NCBI RefSeq assembly: GCF_964199755.1
Contig: NC_133906.1
Coordinates: 21,327,419-21,391,418, forward strand
DNA from: Larus michahellis
Taxonomy: Eukaryota > Chordata > Aves > Charadriiformes > Laridae
Direction of reading: 5' to 3'
DNA: 64,000 nt
The position numbers and the translations under genes are program-made. The notes below the pieces were generated by a model. That model saw only the letters and a list, made by a program, of their open reading frames with translations, did no database searches and had not been told where the DNA came from. Below, piece after piece: positions 38,501 to 52,000 of this stretch. Each line of letters begins with the position of its first letter. Within the stretch, counting starts at the first letter, position 1.

Positions 38501-39734
38501 GCAGACGGGTTCGTAGTTGCGGGGACAGGCAATGGCCGTTTTTCCAGAAAACTGGTACGAGCTGCAGGAGGCCTGTTAAAGAAGACTTTGTAATGTCTCC
38601 GAGTGGAGAGAAGGGTGTGCTTGTGTTAATCATGTTTTCACTGCGCTGGGAGACTACCGTTGGCCGTTTTTTTTCTCTACTGTTCCTGCATGGTGAAGGA
38701 GAGAGGGACAAACTATGCCGTGTTTCCTACGGCATGCAAAAGCACCTTTTCGCTATTAAGACTTTCAGTGCTTTCGGCAAGCACTGCGGGCAAAATTCCT
38801 TGGGGAATGAAGACAGGGAAGATATTTAGGCAGTTATTCAATAGTTGTATAGATTTTCTGCTGGCACTCTGTGCTGTTCTGACTCTCACGCTACATTATT
38901 AATCGCCGTCTTTTTTGTCATCAACATGGTAAGGTTTCTTTCTCTGACAAAGGTGTTTTCTTATTTTGGGGAAAAGAGGTGGTATAAAACTTAGGAGCAC
39001 TTTTCCTTCTTCCTTTTTCACTCAGTCCCCTTTTTTTTCTCCCTCCAGCCTTCCCTGGGATACAGCGTGAGCATGAATTGTTCATCTAGATTTAGAAATC
39101 AAGACTAAATGGCAAAGATCTACTACTCACCCGTCGTTGAGCAGTAACAAGATCTACAATAAAAACAGAAATTATAAAATATAAAAATTGTACAATGTCC
39201 TTGACCAAAATTCCTCCGGAATCATCAATTTCCCAACAGAGTATCCAAATACACTGCCTTATTACTGAGAAGTGATAGTTTTCCCAAATGTTTTATCTAC
39301 TCCAAGTAAACAAGGAGTTATATGCTAAGATTTTAAAAATCAATTATTTGTGAAAGCAGAAATTTTGACTCACTAAAGAAGACAGAGGACGTAAACTTTT
39401 CTCCTTTTGCAGCACTATTATCCCCACTAAGCCTTGCGAGTTTAAATCAGCCAAATGCATCCTACCGATCTACAGCATTTATCTGCAGGAGGATAAAGTT
39501 CATTAAAAGAGAGCTCGCGTATTACTAAATCATGACTTCTCCAAAAGGCCGATCTCTCCTTTAAGATGTATATGTAAAGGCAAAGGGTCCGGAGGACTAG
39601 AGATACTAGTATATATAAAGGCAAAGGGTCCGGAGGACTAGAGATACTAGCATAGACTGTAACCAAAACGACTTACCAGAAAGGCAGCTGAGAAGCACGA
39701 GCCCAAGAAGGGCAACGCTTCCTGTGGTCTTCAT
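35595..39734 (-). CDS. Three-Kazal-domain secreted inhibitor, ovomucoid-like architecture, 199 aa
   Basis: I do not recognise a named gene. Exons on the - strand: 39734-39677 (signal), 39153-39131, 38572-38448, 38189-38144, 37251-37124, 36983-36929, 36230-36112 and 35640-35595. Eight exons with phases 1,0,2,0,2,0,2, as in ovomucoid. The signal is [19 protein letters not shown]. Domain 1 (~28-82) has P1 Arg45 in [13 protein letters not shown] and a KKHDGRC end. Domain 2 (~85-140) has P1 Met103 in [13 protein letters not shown]. Domain 3 (~146-199) has P1 Asn161 in [13 protein letters not shown]. All 18 Cys are present. C1-C2 spacings (12, 13 and 9) differ from ovomucoid (16, 16 and 7), so this is not a recent ovomucoid copy. 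Its signal exon is 58 nt, like the SPINK6-like neighbour, not 55 nt as in ovomucoid. Likely secreted; target proteases are inferred only from P1. Confidence 0.92.
39569..39650. repeat. 41-bp tandem duplication beside signal exon
   Basis: Two adjacent 41-bp copies (39569-39609 and 39610-39650) share the core aaaggcaaagggtccggagg, followed by the same actagagatactag. They differ at one base or so near the left end. They sit in intron 1 of the three-Kazal gene, 26 bases inside the donor of the signal exon. Near-identity points to a recent event. Confidence 0.95.
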
Positions 39735-39818
39735 AGCGGAGACGCTTGGATCGTCTGTTACTTGCGGATCTGCTGCTGTTGAGTTCAGCAGATGGTTTTC
39801 AGCCCTCTCTCGCCCCAC

Positions 39819-39826
39819 TATATATA
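39819..39826 (-). promoter_or_regulatory. TATA box of the three-Kazal gene
   Basis: TATATATA on the - strand, 85 bases upstream of the ATG at 39734. The distance matches the other cluster genes, so transcription probably starts near 39795. Confidence 0.75.
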
Positions 39827-39859
39827 CGTCTCCCTGACCTTGTGAAGTCATCCCACAAA

Positions 39860-42800
39860 GTAATTATTTGCTCTGTAAACTAGGAAAATTGTATTGATTA
39901 TTGAGTTGAGCTCTAAAGAATACTTGTTTGTAAGAGAGATGCCCAGAAGAATTAAACAAAAATGTGAGCTACACCCAGTTCGTTAACAAAGGCGCCTTGC
40001 TGTACAATGAGTGATTTGTACTTTCCAAACAGCAGCACTGTCTCAATCGTAGATGTTGTGAAATTACGTGTGGAAGTTGGTAAAGCAAAAAAAAGGCCAT
40101 TTGTTGAAAGCGTTTGAACCTGTGCCCACCGTACTACATACACTGGACGGTATTTGGGCTCCAGGAGAGCTGCATGGTACACCAGGGTGGGGGCACACCA
40201 GCATGGGACACTCCAAGCTTTTACCGACAAAAAATCTGGGGTTTGTCGGGCATCAGTGCACTTTAAAGATGCTGAGGGCTCAATGTTTGTTTCCTGGTAC
40301 ACTGGATTTCTCACCAACCGGAAGGAAACAGTCATCACATTGGGAAAGCATCACCTAAAACATGGGAAGTTTATAAGACCTTTTTATGTAGGAGAAAGAG
40401 CTGTTCACCCGTTGTCAATGGGCATCAGGCTGGTTAAGAAATGGTGAGAATAAGTAGCCTTAAATCTGGACGGGGTAATTTTTCCTCTTAGTGCAGGTGA
40501 AATTGGCTTCTTAATACCAAAGACATTCAAGAAAAATTTGCAGCAGCTGCAAGCAGAAGGTGAGACCTTCATCTCCCCCTCCCCCCCCTATTATATGGCA
40601 TTAAATTTAAAGTGTCAGCTGAAAGTTGTCTCTTAGGGAAGATAAGTGAAGAATAATGTGCTAGTCTTTGTTAAGTGGTTCGCCTCTATCGCAAATGTAT
40701 GGAAAAACAAATAAGGAATATTGCATAAAATAATACATTTTTGATTTAAGGTACTCACGGAAGGAAGCGAGGGACGGAACATGTTTGTGTTTAGAAGAAG
40801 CTTGATTCATACACGTGGCTTAAAGGCAGCCTGAGTTTTAAATAGAAAATCAGAATTGTTTTTCTTATTATCCTGGGAGATGTTCAAGCCTTAGCACGGG
40901 CAGATAAATCATAAAAATGTAGCTGAAAGTGTAAGGGAACTGTAGTCACAGAATAGAGCTTGCGGGATTTGGCCTGTTCGTATCAATGAAATCATTTTCC
41001 TGAAAAATAAATGAGTAATGCCGTTTGGATCTCATTCACAAATATCAGAAGTTGAAGGGTTCCTTTGAAAGCTGTTTCTGTTGTATTCTCGGCATCCTGA
41101 GTGACTTGACTTTCAAATGCCTTGAACTGATTGTGAGCGCGTTTGGAAGGGAAGCGGTGCTCACAGACGCATTACTATTGATTATTCTCCAGGGGCAAGA
41201 CCGCCAAAGCCTGAAAACAAGGCTTCCTCAGAACTTGCGCCAGCCGCTGGTGGAGATGGCACGTGTTGGCTCTACGGTGGTTAGCGAGGCTACAGGAACG
41301 CAGCCCGTCTCCTCTCCAGCCCCGCGACCTAAGCTTCTCCATCCATATCCACCTCCAGATCTGAGATCCCCAGTTACCAGAAACTGCGCTGCTTCTCCAC
41401 TTGCCTCTGCTGCCAGGCTGGAATCACAGTGGTCGCTCGGGACCTGGTGTGAACGGCAGGGAATCTGCTAGGGAGCGGCATCATTCTCCTGTTTGGCCAA
41501 CACCTGCCCTTTGATTAATTAGATCCACTGGGGACATCCCCCTCTGGTCTGCATCAGAGGGTAGCCAAGCAGGGTTGCTCCAAAAGCAGCTTTTTTCCTC
41601 CAGTAATCCCTGCCGCTTTACAGGGCAGCACGGAGAAAAAGAGAAGGAAGGAAAGAGTCTTGTTACGGGGTCTATGGGAAGGGGTGGGAGGTAATTGGTA
41701 GCAGCCAGGGCAGGGCAGCGAGAGCTGCTGGGCTACGTGTGACCTGGGATCACGCAGGGAGCTCCATTAACAAGAAACAGAGGGAACGGGACAGAAGTAA
41801 TTGCTGCTCAGCAGATGGGTCGAAAACAGGCGTTGGGAGCAGTCAAAACCAACCATCTCCATGCATTTGGAAGAGGGAGCTTTGGGAAATGTCATACACG
41901 TGTTGCAAAAGGGAAAGGCAAAATGAACTCACCTGCCAAAACCCCTCTGGAGTCCCAGGTGGTGGGTTCAGTAAAGTGACTTTGAGCGTGGGATTATTTT
42001 AACCTTTCCACAGATACGAGAACCATAGAAAAGTTTAAACAAAACTCTTCCCGCTATTTCAAGTTCTTAGAGGGCGAACTTTCAAGAAGGTTATGGCCAC
42101 GTGAGTGGGATAAACTCTGGTAGTCATGCGGTGGATCCTCTTGTGCTAAGGTAAATTTCCAATGACTCTGGAAATTCTGCCCAGTTTCTAACCCAGCATT
42201 ATTGCTTCCGATAACAGGGATACTTTCCTGAGAATCTTTCCCTCTGGTCTTGAGACTCCCTATCTCAAGCCAAGTCCGTAACCTACCATGACCTAAAGAA
42301 TTCATCATTTATTTTCCCTGCTTTAGTTTAAAACTTGTTACAGGCTTCATCTGGCTACAAAGAGAAATGATAGTTTTTAATTGGGGGGGGCAAAAAAAAA
42401 AAAAAAAAAAAAAAAAAAAGGTGGCTGTGCGCATGCAAGGCCATGTGCTGTTATTCCGGCAGCAGTATCGTTGTCCTTGCTGCCACCTCCTGCTGTCACC
42501 CGCCAGCCCGTTACCACCAATACAGCGGTACCGTGCCCGCTCGGCGCGGCGGGAGGGAGAAGGGGAAAAGGCCGGGGGCAGCAGCGATGTGGCACCCTGC
42601 GGGCCCTCCCGAGCCAGGCTGCTGTTGCCAGGCCTCTGCGCAGGGGGGCAGAGCTGGATCTGCTATGAGAACGCGGGTTCCATCTCCAGCAGGCAAAGCC
42701 CCTGCTCCGAGCCGCGCTTGCGGAGTATTTCTCCTCGCAGTTCGGCTATCTGGCTGCTGCCTGCAGATCTCCAGTCGTTTAGGCACAGATGATATCACAG

Positions 42801-43370
42801 GCAAGGGTGTCTGGAATGATTTGGCTGTCTGGGAGCCGCATACCAACGGCAAAAGGCTGAGGATCTGGTCCCGCACGTCCAAATCCCTCAGCGAGTCTCA
42901 GCTCCGACCGTACAGCAATAGCTCCGACAGAGCCGGCCCCCGGAAACAACATCTCCAAGTAATTTTCTTTTAAAACATCATTTTATTTTTCTCTGCAACA
43001 CGAAAGAACATAGTAACAAACCGTTTATCCTGAATGAAGCCTCAGAGAGAAACTGCATTATCAGAAAGGTCTAGATTGGCCCGGGGTGTGTTTTGGCCAG
43101 AAACAAGTAAAACAATACACTAAAACAGAAGCACTGATATAAAATAGAGCAGAACAAAATAACTATATGCAGTGTGTTAATCAGGTTGTGGGGTAATTGA
43201 ATGGCGTTTCCTAAATTCGCAAACATCAGATAATGACATAAAGTGCCGAGGTACCGCTTAAAGAACCGTACCATAAAATACCTCGGCAGGCAGGCAATGT
43301 TTCCTGCCTTGAATTTCCTGGAGGGAGAGTTAGATTAGTAACGGTGAGAGGATTTTGTGTTGTTGTGGCA
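39860..43370. other. Intergenic spacer with a G8-C-A28 tract
   Basis: Upstream flank of the three-Kazal gene. No exon recognised. A run of 8 G, one C and 28 A lies at 42383-42419; the next ~500 bases are GC-rich but show no coding structure. The A28 run could be the tail of a retroposed sequence, but I could not identify a body beside it. Confidence 0.45.
42392..42419. repeat. Poly-A homopolymer (28 A)
   Basis: 28 uninterrupted A directly after ggggggggc. No recognisable element body or target-site duplication was seen on either side. Confidence 0.9.
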
Positions 43371-43374
43371 GGAT

Positions 43375-43785
43375 TTTATTGAGCAGCAACAAAAAGAAAT
43401 ATTATTTCCAACGAGGTGCCCATAAAAGAGGACTGTCTCCCTCCCATCCTAAGGAGCTGCCCCCCCCGGGCCATGGGGTCTGGGGTGCCGCTGGGGTCCT
43501 GCTCTGCCCTCGGTTCCTCCTGAATAGCTCTGCATCAGGGTGGAGGTCTGGTCCCCGTTCATTTCCACTCACAGTTTCCCCTCAATTGCCTGGTGGGTTT
43601 TCTTGTGCAGTGGACGTGGCCCCTGGAAGGTGCCCTCTGAGGACCACGGGGATCTTGAGCGTGATCTTGCCTCCAAGGCACCGTGGCTCCTGGGGACCAT
43701 CCTCATCCTCTCTGCTGCTCCCCGCGAAAGAAAATAACTGCCGGAGCCAGTGTTCTCTTACCCCCAACTCCCTCGCACAGTGGAA
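43375..43785 (-). pseudogene. Possible remnant of a SPINK6-type 3' end
   Basis: On the - strand, 43675-43655 encodes GGKITLK, matching GGKIRLK of the SPINK6-like terminal exon, and DNA identity continues at about 20 of 32 bases by eye. About 100 bases upstream, 43783-43766 encodes HCARE, matching HCTRE at the reactive site; 14 of 16 bases agree. Downstream, an AATAAA (43380-43375) sits in the same 14-base context (CTGCTCAATAAAAT) as the SPINK6-like poly(A) site. The Kazal core between is not recognisable, and no intron separates the two coding matches, so it could be a decayed duplicate, a retrocopy, or partly chance. Confidence 0.35.
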
Positions 43786-43789
43786 GGGG

Positions 43790-45105
43790 CCAAGAAGGAG
43801 CATGAAGCTCCTGAGCCTCACACCCCTCGCACGACCTCCCAAGCCTCAGTTTGTCTTGGTCCTAAGAAATTGCACGTGAGACTGAAAAGCCTTCCTGCAC
43901 GCAGACCTCCGTCTCACAGGAGGGACATTCCAGCCCCGGGAAGGGACTTGGCACTAAATGGTTGCAGAGAGTCATGTCTTTGGGAAAGAAATTGTCTCCC
44001 TTCAGAGAGCTGCTCTCTCCCCTGTCTGGAAAGTGACACATTGTCACTTAAGATCATTAACTATTTGACTGTGAGACTGCTGCCCCTACAGCACGCCACA
44101 CTGCCAGCGCTTCGCTGTTAATGAATAATAAATTAACGCTATGACTCTGAGCCCTTCCTTTCATCAGCCGAGATTTCCAGAGGCCGAAGAACCTCAAAGA
44201 ATCCTCTACGAGCGACAGTCGGCGTAATTACCTACAAGCAGCAGCTAAGTGGTGGGTGAGGTGCAGAAGCGGGCTGCGGTAGCGATTGCTAGCAGCTCTC
44301 TGAACATCACGGCTGTTAGGACTGACTGCCCGCTGGTTTTCTGCAACCCCCCGCACCGATGAACGCTGCAAACACGGACGTGGGCAGCTGGGTATCTGCC
44401 TGCCCGGAGAAAACATCCTGTCCCCTTGCTTCGGGAGGCAGAGCACATTGCAAAAGGGCTTCTCTCACCTAAAGGTGTGTTTCCAACCCCGCTTGCAAGC
44501 GGAAGAGATGCAGCTGGGGAACTGCCCTTCTTCACCACCTCTCTCGTGGGCATAAGAAATTGGAACTAACCCTGGAAACTGAAATGGGGACAAGGAGCTC
44601 CCGATGCCAGCAAGACCCTCTGTGCCTCCATGGCTTTTGCAGAGCAGCCACAAAACGCCCCCAGCTGCAACAGTCTTGGGACTGGGACTGTCTCTAATTA
44701 TGTGTATGCCCAGGTTTGCTTGGGGCCTCTTTGTGCCGCCAAGGTCTACCCAGGGGGTAGGTCTACCTAGGGCGTCTAGGGGGCGCAGAGGGTTCCTCCC
44801 ACCCAGCAGAGAGTGTCCGCCCGGGACGCCCTTAGTGGAAAAAATCGGTTGGAGCATTGCACGAGGATGCACCTCCAGCTCTGGGCTGCTTTTGGGAACC
44901 TGAAGGCAGATGCCTTCAAGATCTATCCATTGCTCTTGTGGTTGGGGTTGATTTCTTTGTAGATCAGAACAATGTATTCTCCCTCCCTGTAATTTGCCCG
45001 TTAACACCCACACCCCAGGATCGTTGCAGTGCTGTAATCATGCAACATCTTAGGTAAAACCAGAACGAGATGTATTATTAAAACAAGACGTAAATGCTGA
45101 TGGCT
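43790..45105. other. Spacer downstream of the ovoinhibitor-type Kazal gene
   Basis: No functional exon recognised. A 182-codon minus-strand frame at 44465-45013 has low-complexity composition, no family motif and no splice partners, and I do not call it a gene. Confidence 0.4.
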
Positions 45106-45109
45106 TTTT

Positions 45110-45115
45110 TTTATT
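45110..45115 (-). terminator. Poly(A) signal of the ovoinhibitor-type Kazal gene
   Basis: AATAAA on the - strand, 124 bases after the stop, in the context CTGCTTAATAAAA, close to that of the SPINK6-like gene. Confidence 0.8.
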
Positions 45116-45156
45116 AAGCAGAGGTTTCAACATTCATCATGAGCTTTCAAGGTTCA

Positions 45157-47214
<2,058 letters not shown>

Positions 47215-47299
47215 GGTGGCTGGAGCGTCTGTGTGCAGCAGAGCCTCTGTTTTGCTCCGTAAACGTAGCTTTAACTCTGCCCTCAGGTGGTATCCATGC

Positions 47300-47310
47300 T
47301 TATATATATA
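47300..47310 (-). promoter_or_regulatory. TATA box of the ovoinhibitor-type Kazal gene
   Basis: TATATATATAA on the - strand, about 86 bases upstream of the ATG at 47214. A (TG)n tract lies just upstream at 47323-47339. Confidence 0.75.
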
Positions 47311-47344
47311 CGTGTACGCACTTCTGTGTGTGTGTGTGCGTGGG

Positions 47345-48970
47345 CGTGCGTTCCTATTTGGCTTATCCGCCCTTTTTCTGAAGTAACGTTCCCGGTCCTT
47401 TTGTCGGGGTGTCAATCTCGATAGAGGCGAGCCGTGCTGTGAGCCAGGAAGACTGCTGCTTCACCAACAGGAGTCACGAGAAGTTTAGATATGTTAGGTA
47501 CACCCTCTGTGTCGTAATTTCAAGTGAAATACATGACCGGTTCCTTCTGAAGGACCATGGAAAATTCCTGCGGGCAAAAGAGCAACCATAAAAACCTAAG
47601 TAGCAACTGCTGTCAGATTTTCTCTGTGGGCAGCTCTCGGTGCTTATTTACATGCAGTGCTTTTTCACAAGCAAAACGTTGAATGAACGGCCTCCAGAGT
47701 GGAAAGTCTCTGCTTTTGTTTTCATGCTTCATCCCAGTAAAGCATGATTAAGTTATAGTGAAACCAGCAAAACTCTGAACTGGGCAGGCAAGGACGAGGG
47801 TGTCCCAGACACTGAAGGGAGTCCGTGGACTGGACTGGATGGAGCAACTTTTATGGGCACTTTCAGAGAATTTACAATTGTTATTTTCCCTAAAAGCCAT
47901 TAGCATTGTGGGTTAGATTTGCAGTAATGGACTGATAGTCTGATGATGACAGAATGATGTGAGACCCTAGCCCGGATCCCAGAAACATTGAACCCAATCT
48001 GGAAATCGCTGCTTCATCCATCTGCCCATCTCAACATGAATCCTTTGTTTTACCACTAAAGCATCGCTTTTTTGGATGACCTCATTCCATCAAGGAAAAC
48101 AAGCAACCCCCTCCCTTTGGCTCCCAGAAGAAATGCCTATGGGAGACATTACTTTTTAGAAGGGATGTGCCCAATTTATTTATGTTTCTCTTGTGTGGAT
48201 CAAAAAAACACCAATTCAATACCCCAACAGAGGACAAAAGCAAAATAAATTTCACGGACAATACGCCAATGACAGGTCACACTCTCAAAAAACAGAAGGC
48301 TACTTTGTCCTTGGATTGTGAAACACTGTCGAAATACTCCTTGGGCTGGCAAAGGGTAGTAGGTTATTAAAGACCGAGAGAGAAGACAAGTAGGCAGGAG
48401 CAGGAACCATCCCTAGGAAGGCATTTGTCTTAAAACACTTGGAGGTTGTTAAAGGACGATTTCAAGATGAGAAGGACCCATTGGGAGGACCCAGACAAAC
48501 AGGCAGAGCCCACTCCTGTGTCTGGAAAACATGGGCTTTGCTCACAGGCTGCCCTTGCCGGGTGCTACGGGCCAGGTGAGGGCTGCGCTCCAGAGGCCAG
48601 GGATCAGCTCCTGGCGCAGACGCCACCACGCTCTGAACGGGTTTTCCCTGGTGACAGCAGGAACACCTTAGGAGAGATCAGCTAGTGTCATCGCTTCAGA
48701 GCCGTATTTCAGCCCTTTACAACGTCAGACGTCTAAAAGGGTCTGAGCACTAACGCGGGCTGACTATCATTTATGTGCAGTCACACCGCTCCGAGGTTTG
48801 TCTGTATTTAACTTTCTGCCTTTTATGAGAGGGAGGGCAGCAAGGCGACGTTCTTGTTATATCCCAGAGCTGCGAGCACGTAACCTATTCAGCCTGGCAT
48901 CGTCATTCAACAGATCAGAAGAAAACGTTTCATGAGAGAACACATGAAACAAGACAAAGAAATGTTGCTG
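47345..48970. other. Spacer between ovoinhibitor-type gene and ovomucoid
   Basis: Upstream flank of the one-domain gene and downstream flank of ovomucoid. No exon, repeat family or RNA gene recognised. Confidence 0.45.
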
Positions 48971-48976
48971 ATTTAG

Positions 48977-48982
48977 TTTATT
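48977..48982 (-). terminator. SPINK7: Poly(A) signal of ovomucoid
   Basis: AATAAA on the - strand in the context TTCTCAATAAACTAAA, 117 bases beyond the TGA stop. Confidence 0.85.
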
Positions 48983-49098
48983 GAGAAAGAAAATCAGGAG
49001 CGAGCTGAGCTCCCCAGAGGGTGAGAGGAACTGAGGTGAGATCTTTAGCTGGCGTTTGCCAGTGGGGATCCTGTGGTGAATTCTCTCAGCACCGATAC

Positions 49099-52000
49099 TC
49101 AGCATTTTTCAAAATGGCTTAAAGTGAGAGTCCCGTTGCTGTCCCTGGAAGCGAGGAGAGGAAAAGGTAGATTAAACACAGAGTCCAGCCTGCCACAGTC
49201 TGTGCTTTTGCTTGGCTCCGAGAGAAGGCATCAGATAGGATCCTACCCCGGAGCCACAGAGCTTGCAGACTCCGAGTCCCATTAGCTGTTGGATTATTGA
49301 GATGAGCGAAATGATTTCACCTATTCTCAAGACTGAAAATATTTTGGGGAAACTATAATGAAACTTCAAATTTTGCTTTGCAACATGCAAGAGAAACTCC
49401 GTTAAGGTTAATAATGGTCTTCAAACCATTCACGCTAACAAACCAGACGTAGCTCTTCGCTCCAATGAAAAAAAAACAAACAACAAAACAACCAAGAATG
49501 GTTGGCATGATGGCTGGTATTCTTTCCTGCCCCAAATCCCTAGTCAACACTGGTCAGCAAACAAGAAAGTGGCAACTGTGCAAACTGGTGCCTATACGAA
49601 GCAACTGATAACGTGTACGCGGCCCATGGTTGTACGTACACGACTGCATTGCAGAAGTTGCACTTATTGCTGTACGTTTTGCTGTCAGAGCCACAGAGAG
49701 GCATGTAGTCAAGCGAGCAGGCAGGTTTAGGGTAGTCACTGCAGTCAACCTGCAAGAAAAACCCAAGTCTAGTGTGAAGGATATGAAGGAGGCAAGAGCA
49801 GAAGGGCTTGAACCCCTAGCTACAGCCGCAGCGCTAACGATAACGATCTAACTAAAAGTAATTAACTTCCTTGTACAATCTGATATAAACTGAGGTGTCA
49901 GTTTCTCCTATGCCAGGAGAATTTAATAATATAAAAATAGATCACAATTTCCTGTTTGAAGAGATGTATATCGTAACCTGACCACAGCATTTCTAAGCAG
50001 CAGCAGCAGCGGTTTGCCCAGTGAACGTGCCGTGCTCGTGATCGTATTGCACCGTGCTCCCGACCTGGCCAGGAAATTAGATGGAAAAACACTGGTGTCT
50101 GGAGAAGTGCAGGCGCTGATGCCTGTGTGAGGGTCCGGTATCTCTCCCCTGGCCTTAAAACAGGAAGATCAGCGCTTAGCTAGGCACTGTGAGGGTGGGA
50201 TTTTGTTTCTTTGCGCAACGGGTTCTAAACCTGCTGAGAGGTGTCGTGGTGCAAAAAACGTGTATGGGTCCAGGAAGAGGCCGGGGAGGAGAAATCTATC
50301 GAGGCTTAGTGACTGCACAGAAACCTCACCGAGCTGAGGTCCATCACCTGAAAACAGCTGGAGGTTGGAAGAATAGAAGTCCTGTACGTACTCACTCTAC
50401 TCTTACTGTCTCCTACACAACCCCTACGACCCCTGCTAAGAGCAGGCTCTGCATCAAGCCATCATGGGCCTGATGGACCATTGGTCTGACCCCCAAAGCC
50501 ATTCCCTGTTCTTATCCTCAGTTCTGCCCTGATGGATTATTCCTGCTACTGCTCTTTTACTGATCCCTTCCCGTGCAGTCACCCCCTTCACCCATGTTAG
50601 CATGGATAATGCGTATTACGTGTGGAGAAAGCAAAACCTTCCCTGTGCTGAAGCACAGCGGCAGCTCCTCTCTTGTAGGAGGGGGCTGCTGCAGGCACTG
50701 CCAGCGCTTCCCCTGACATCAGCGGGACCAAAACCCGGTCCCTCATCATGCAGTTCACTTACTGTAGCGATTGCCTTCTTACATTCACCGTCGTACTTCT
50801 TTCCAACACTGGTTCCGGCCTCTCTGGGAAGGGAAAAGACCTGCGTTAGGGAGCTCGGTGAGCAACCTGCACTGCTGAACCCCGTGTCCCAGCAATGCTG
50901 ATCAGCCTCAGGTACGATGTGGTGGAGACGTCCAGCTTGGGCCGTGTCCATATGGCTCTAGAAACCAGCTCAGGTGGTGCCACAGCCTGCTGGAGCGTGG
51001 GTTTATAGCACAACGTGAAGCACAAGGGAGGGTGCAGGGCATTCGGGTGAATGAGGAGCCAGGTTGTGTGACAACATAGACGCACCTTAGGTTAGTTGCT
51101 GTCCCTTGCAAGGCAGCATCTGCCACATGGAGCCTTTTAGTTAAGAGAAGCATTCTGTCCTGTGTTAGATCCCCACACAGCCCTCTACTTGTCTCTCTAG
51201 ATCAAAGGCACAGTTTTCCTTCTAATCACAAAGGAAAACAGGCTCTGGTTACCAAGGAAAGAGGAGGGTCAAAGTCCAAGTGCCTTACAGAAACGGCCTT
51301 GGTAGAAGTCCTGATATTCAGAAGAGCAGCTGCGAGGAGCGCCCAGCACTCGCTGTCCCTCACAGGAGAGCCCTGCACTCCCCGTACTCACAGGTTATGG
51401 GCACAGAGCAGGCACTCGTTGTCGTAGGTGACCCCGTCGGTACCGCAGATGGGGCTGAGGGCTTTATCGCAGAGCAGCCCCACTTTGCCTTCCTCGTTTG
51501 TCATGTTGGGATATCTATTGCAGTCCACCTGTTGGGGGAACACACAACAAAGCACTGGTGAAGGCTTTCCTATAGGAAGCAAGTAAATCTGGTGAGAGCG
51601 TCTGTTTGGCCGCCAAGGATACCACCACAGCAGGAGAAACGCTTGTTTTGGGGTTTCGCTATGATGACATCTCACTTGAAGATGACCAATGCAATATTCT
51701 GACATCTCATACGTGCTCTTATTTAGCGTTTGAATTGTTTCTTGGGGGAGTCAATAAGCAGATTTAGCCACCAGAAGCGGGATGTGCCCCTTGTTTTCCT
51801 CTTGGTTTCACTTACCGGGACAAATTCCTTGCATCCTCCATCGTAGTCTTTGCTGACATTGGTTCCATATTCTCTGCAGAGGGAAAGAGAAACGTTAGAA
51901 GGTTCAGCGAAGACTCCTTGCTACATCCCAGGTGCTCGAAATATGTAACTAATACAAGGGAAAGCTGACTCTTTCTATCAGTCAGGCTAATATGTTTTTT

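Noticed and set aside
42383-42419. Processed retrocopy ending in the A28 run
   Set aside because: No recognisable gene body or target-site duplication on either side.
43355-43879. 174-codon + strand ORF
   Set aside because: No family motif; it is antisense to the possible SPINK relic and its poly(A) context.
44465-45013. 182-codon - strand ORF
   Set aside because: No recognised motif, Gly/Pro/Ser-rich drift and no plausible neighbouring exons.
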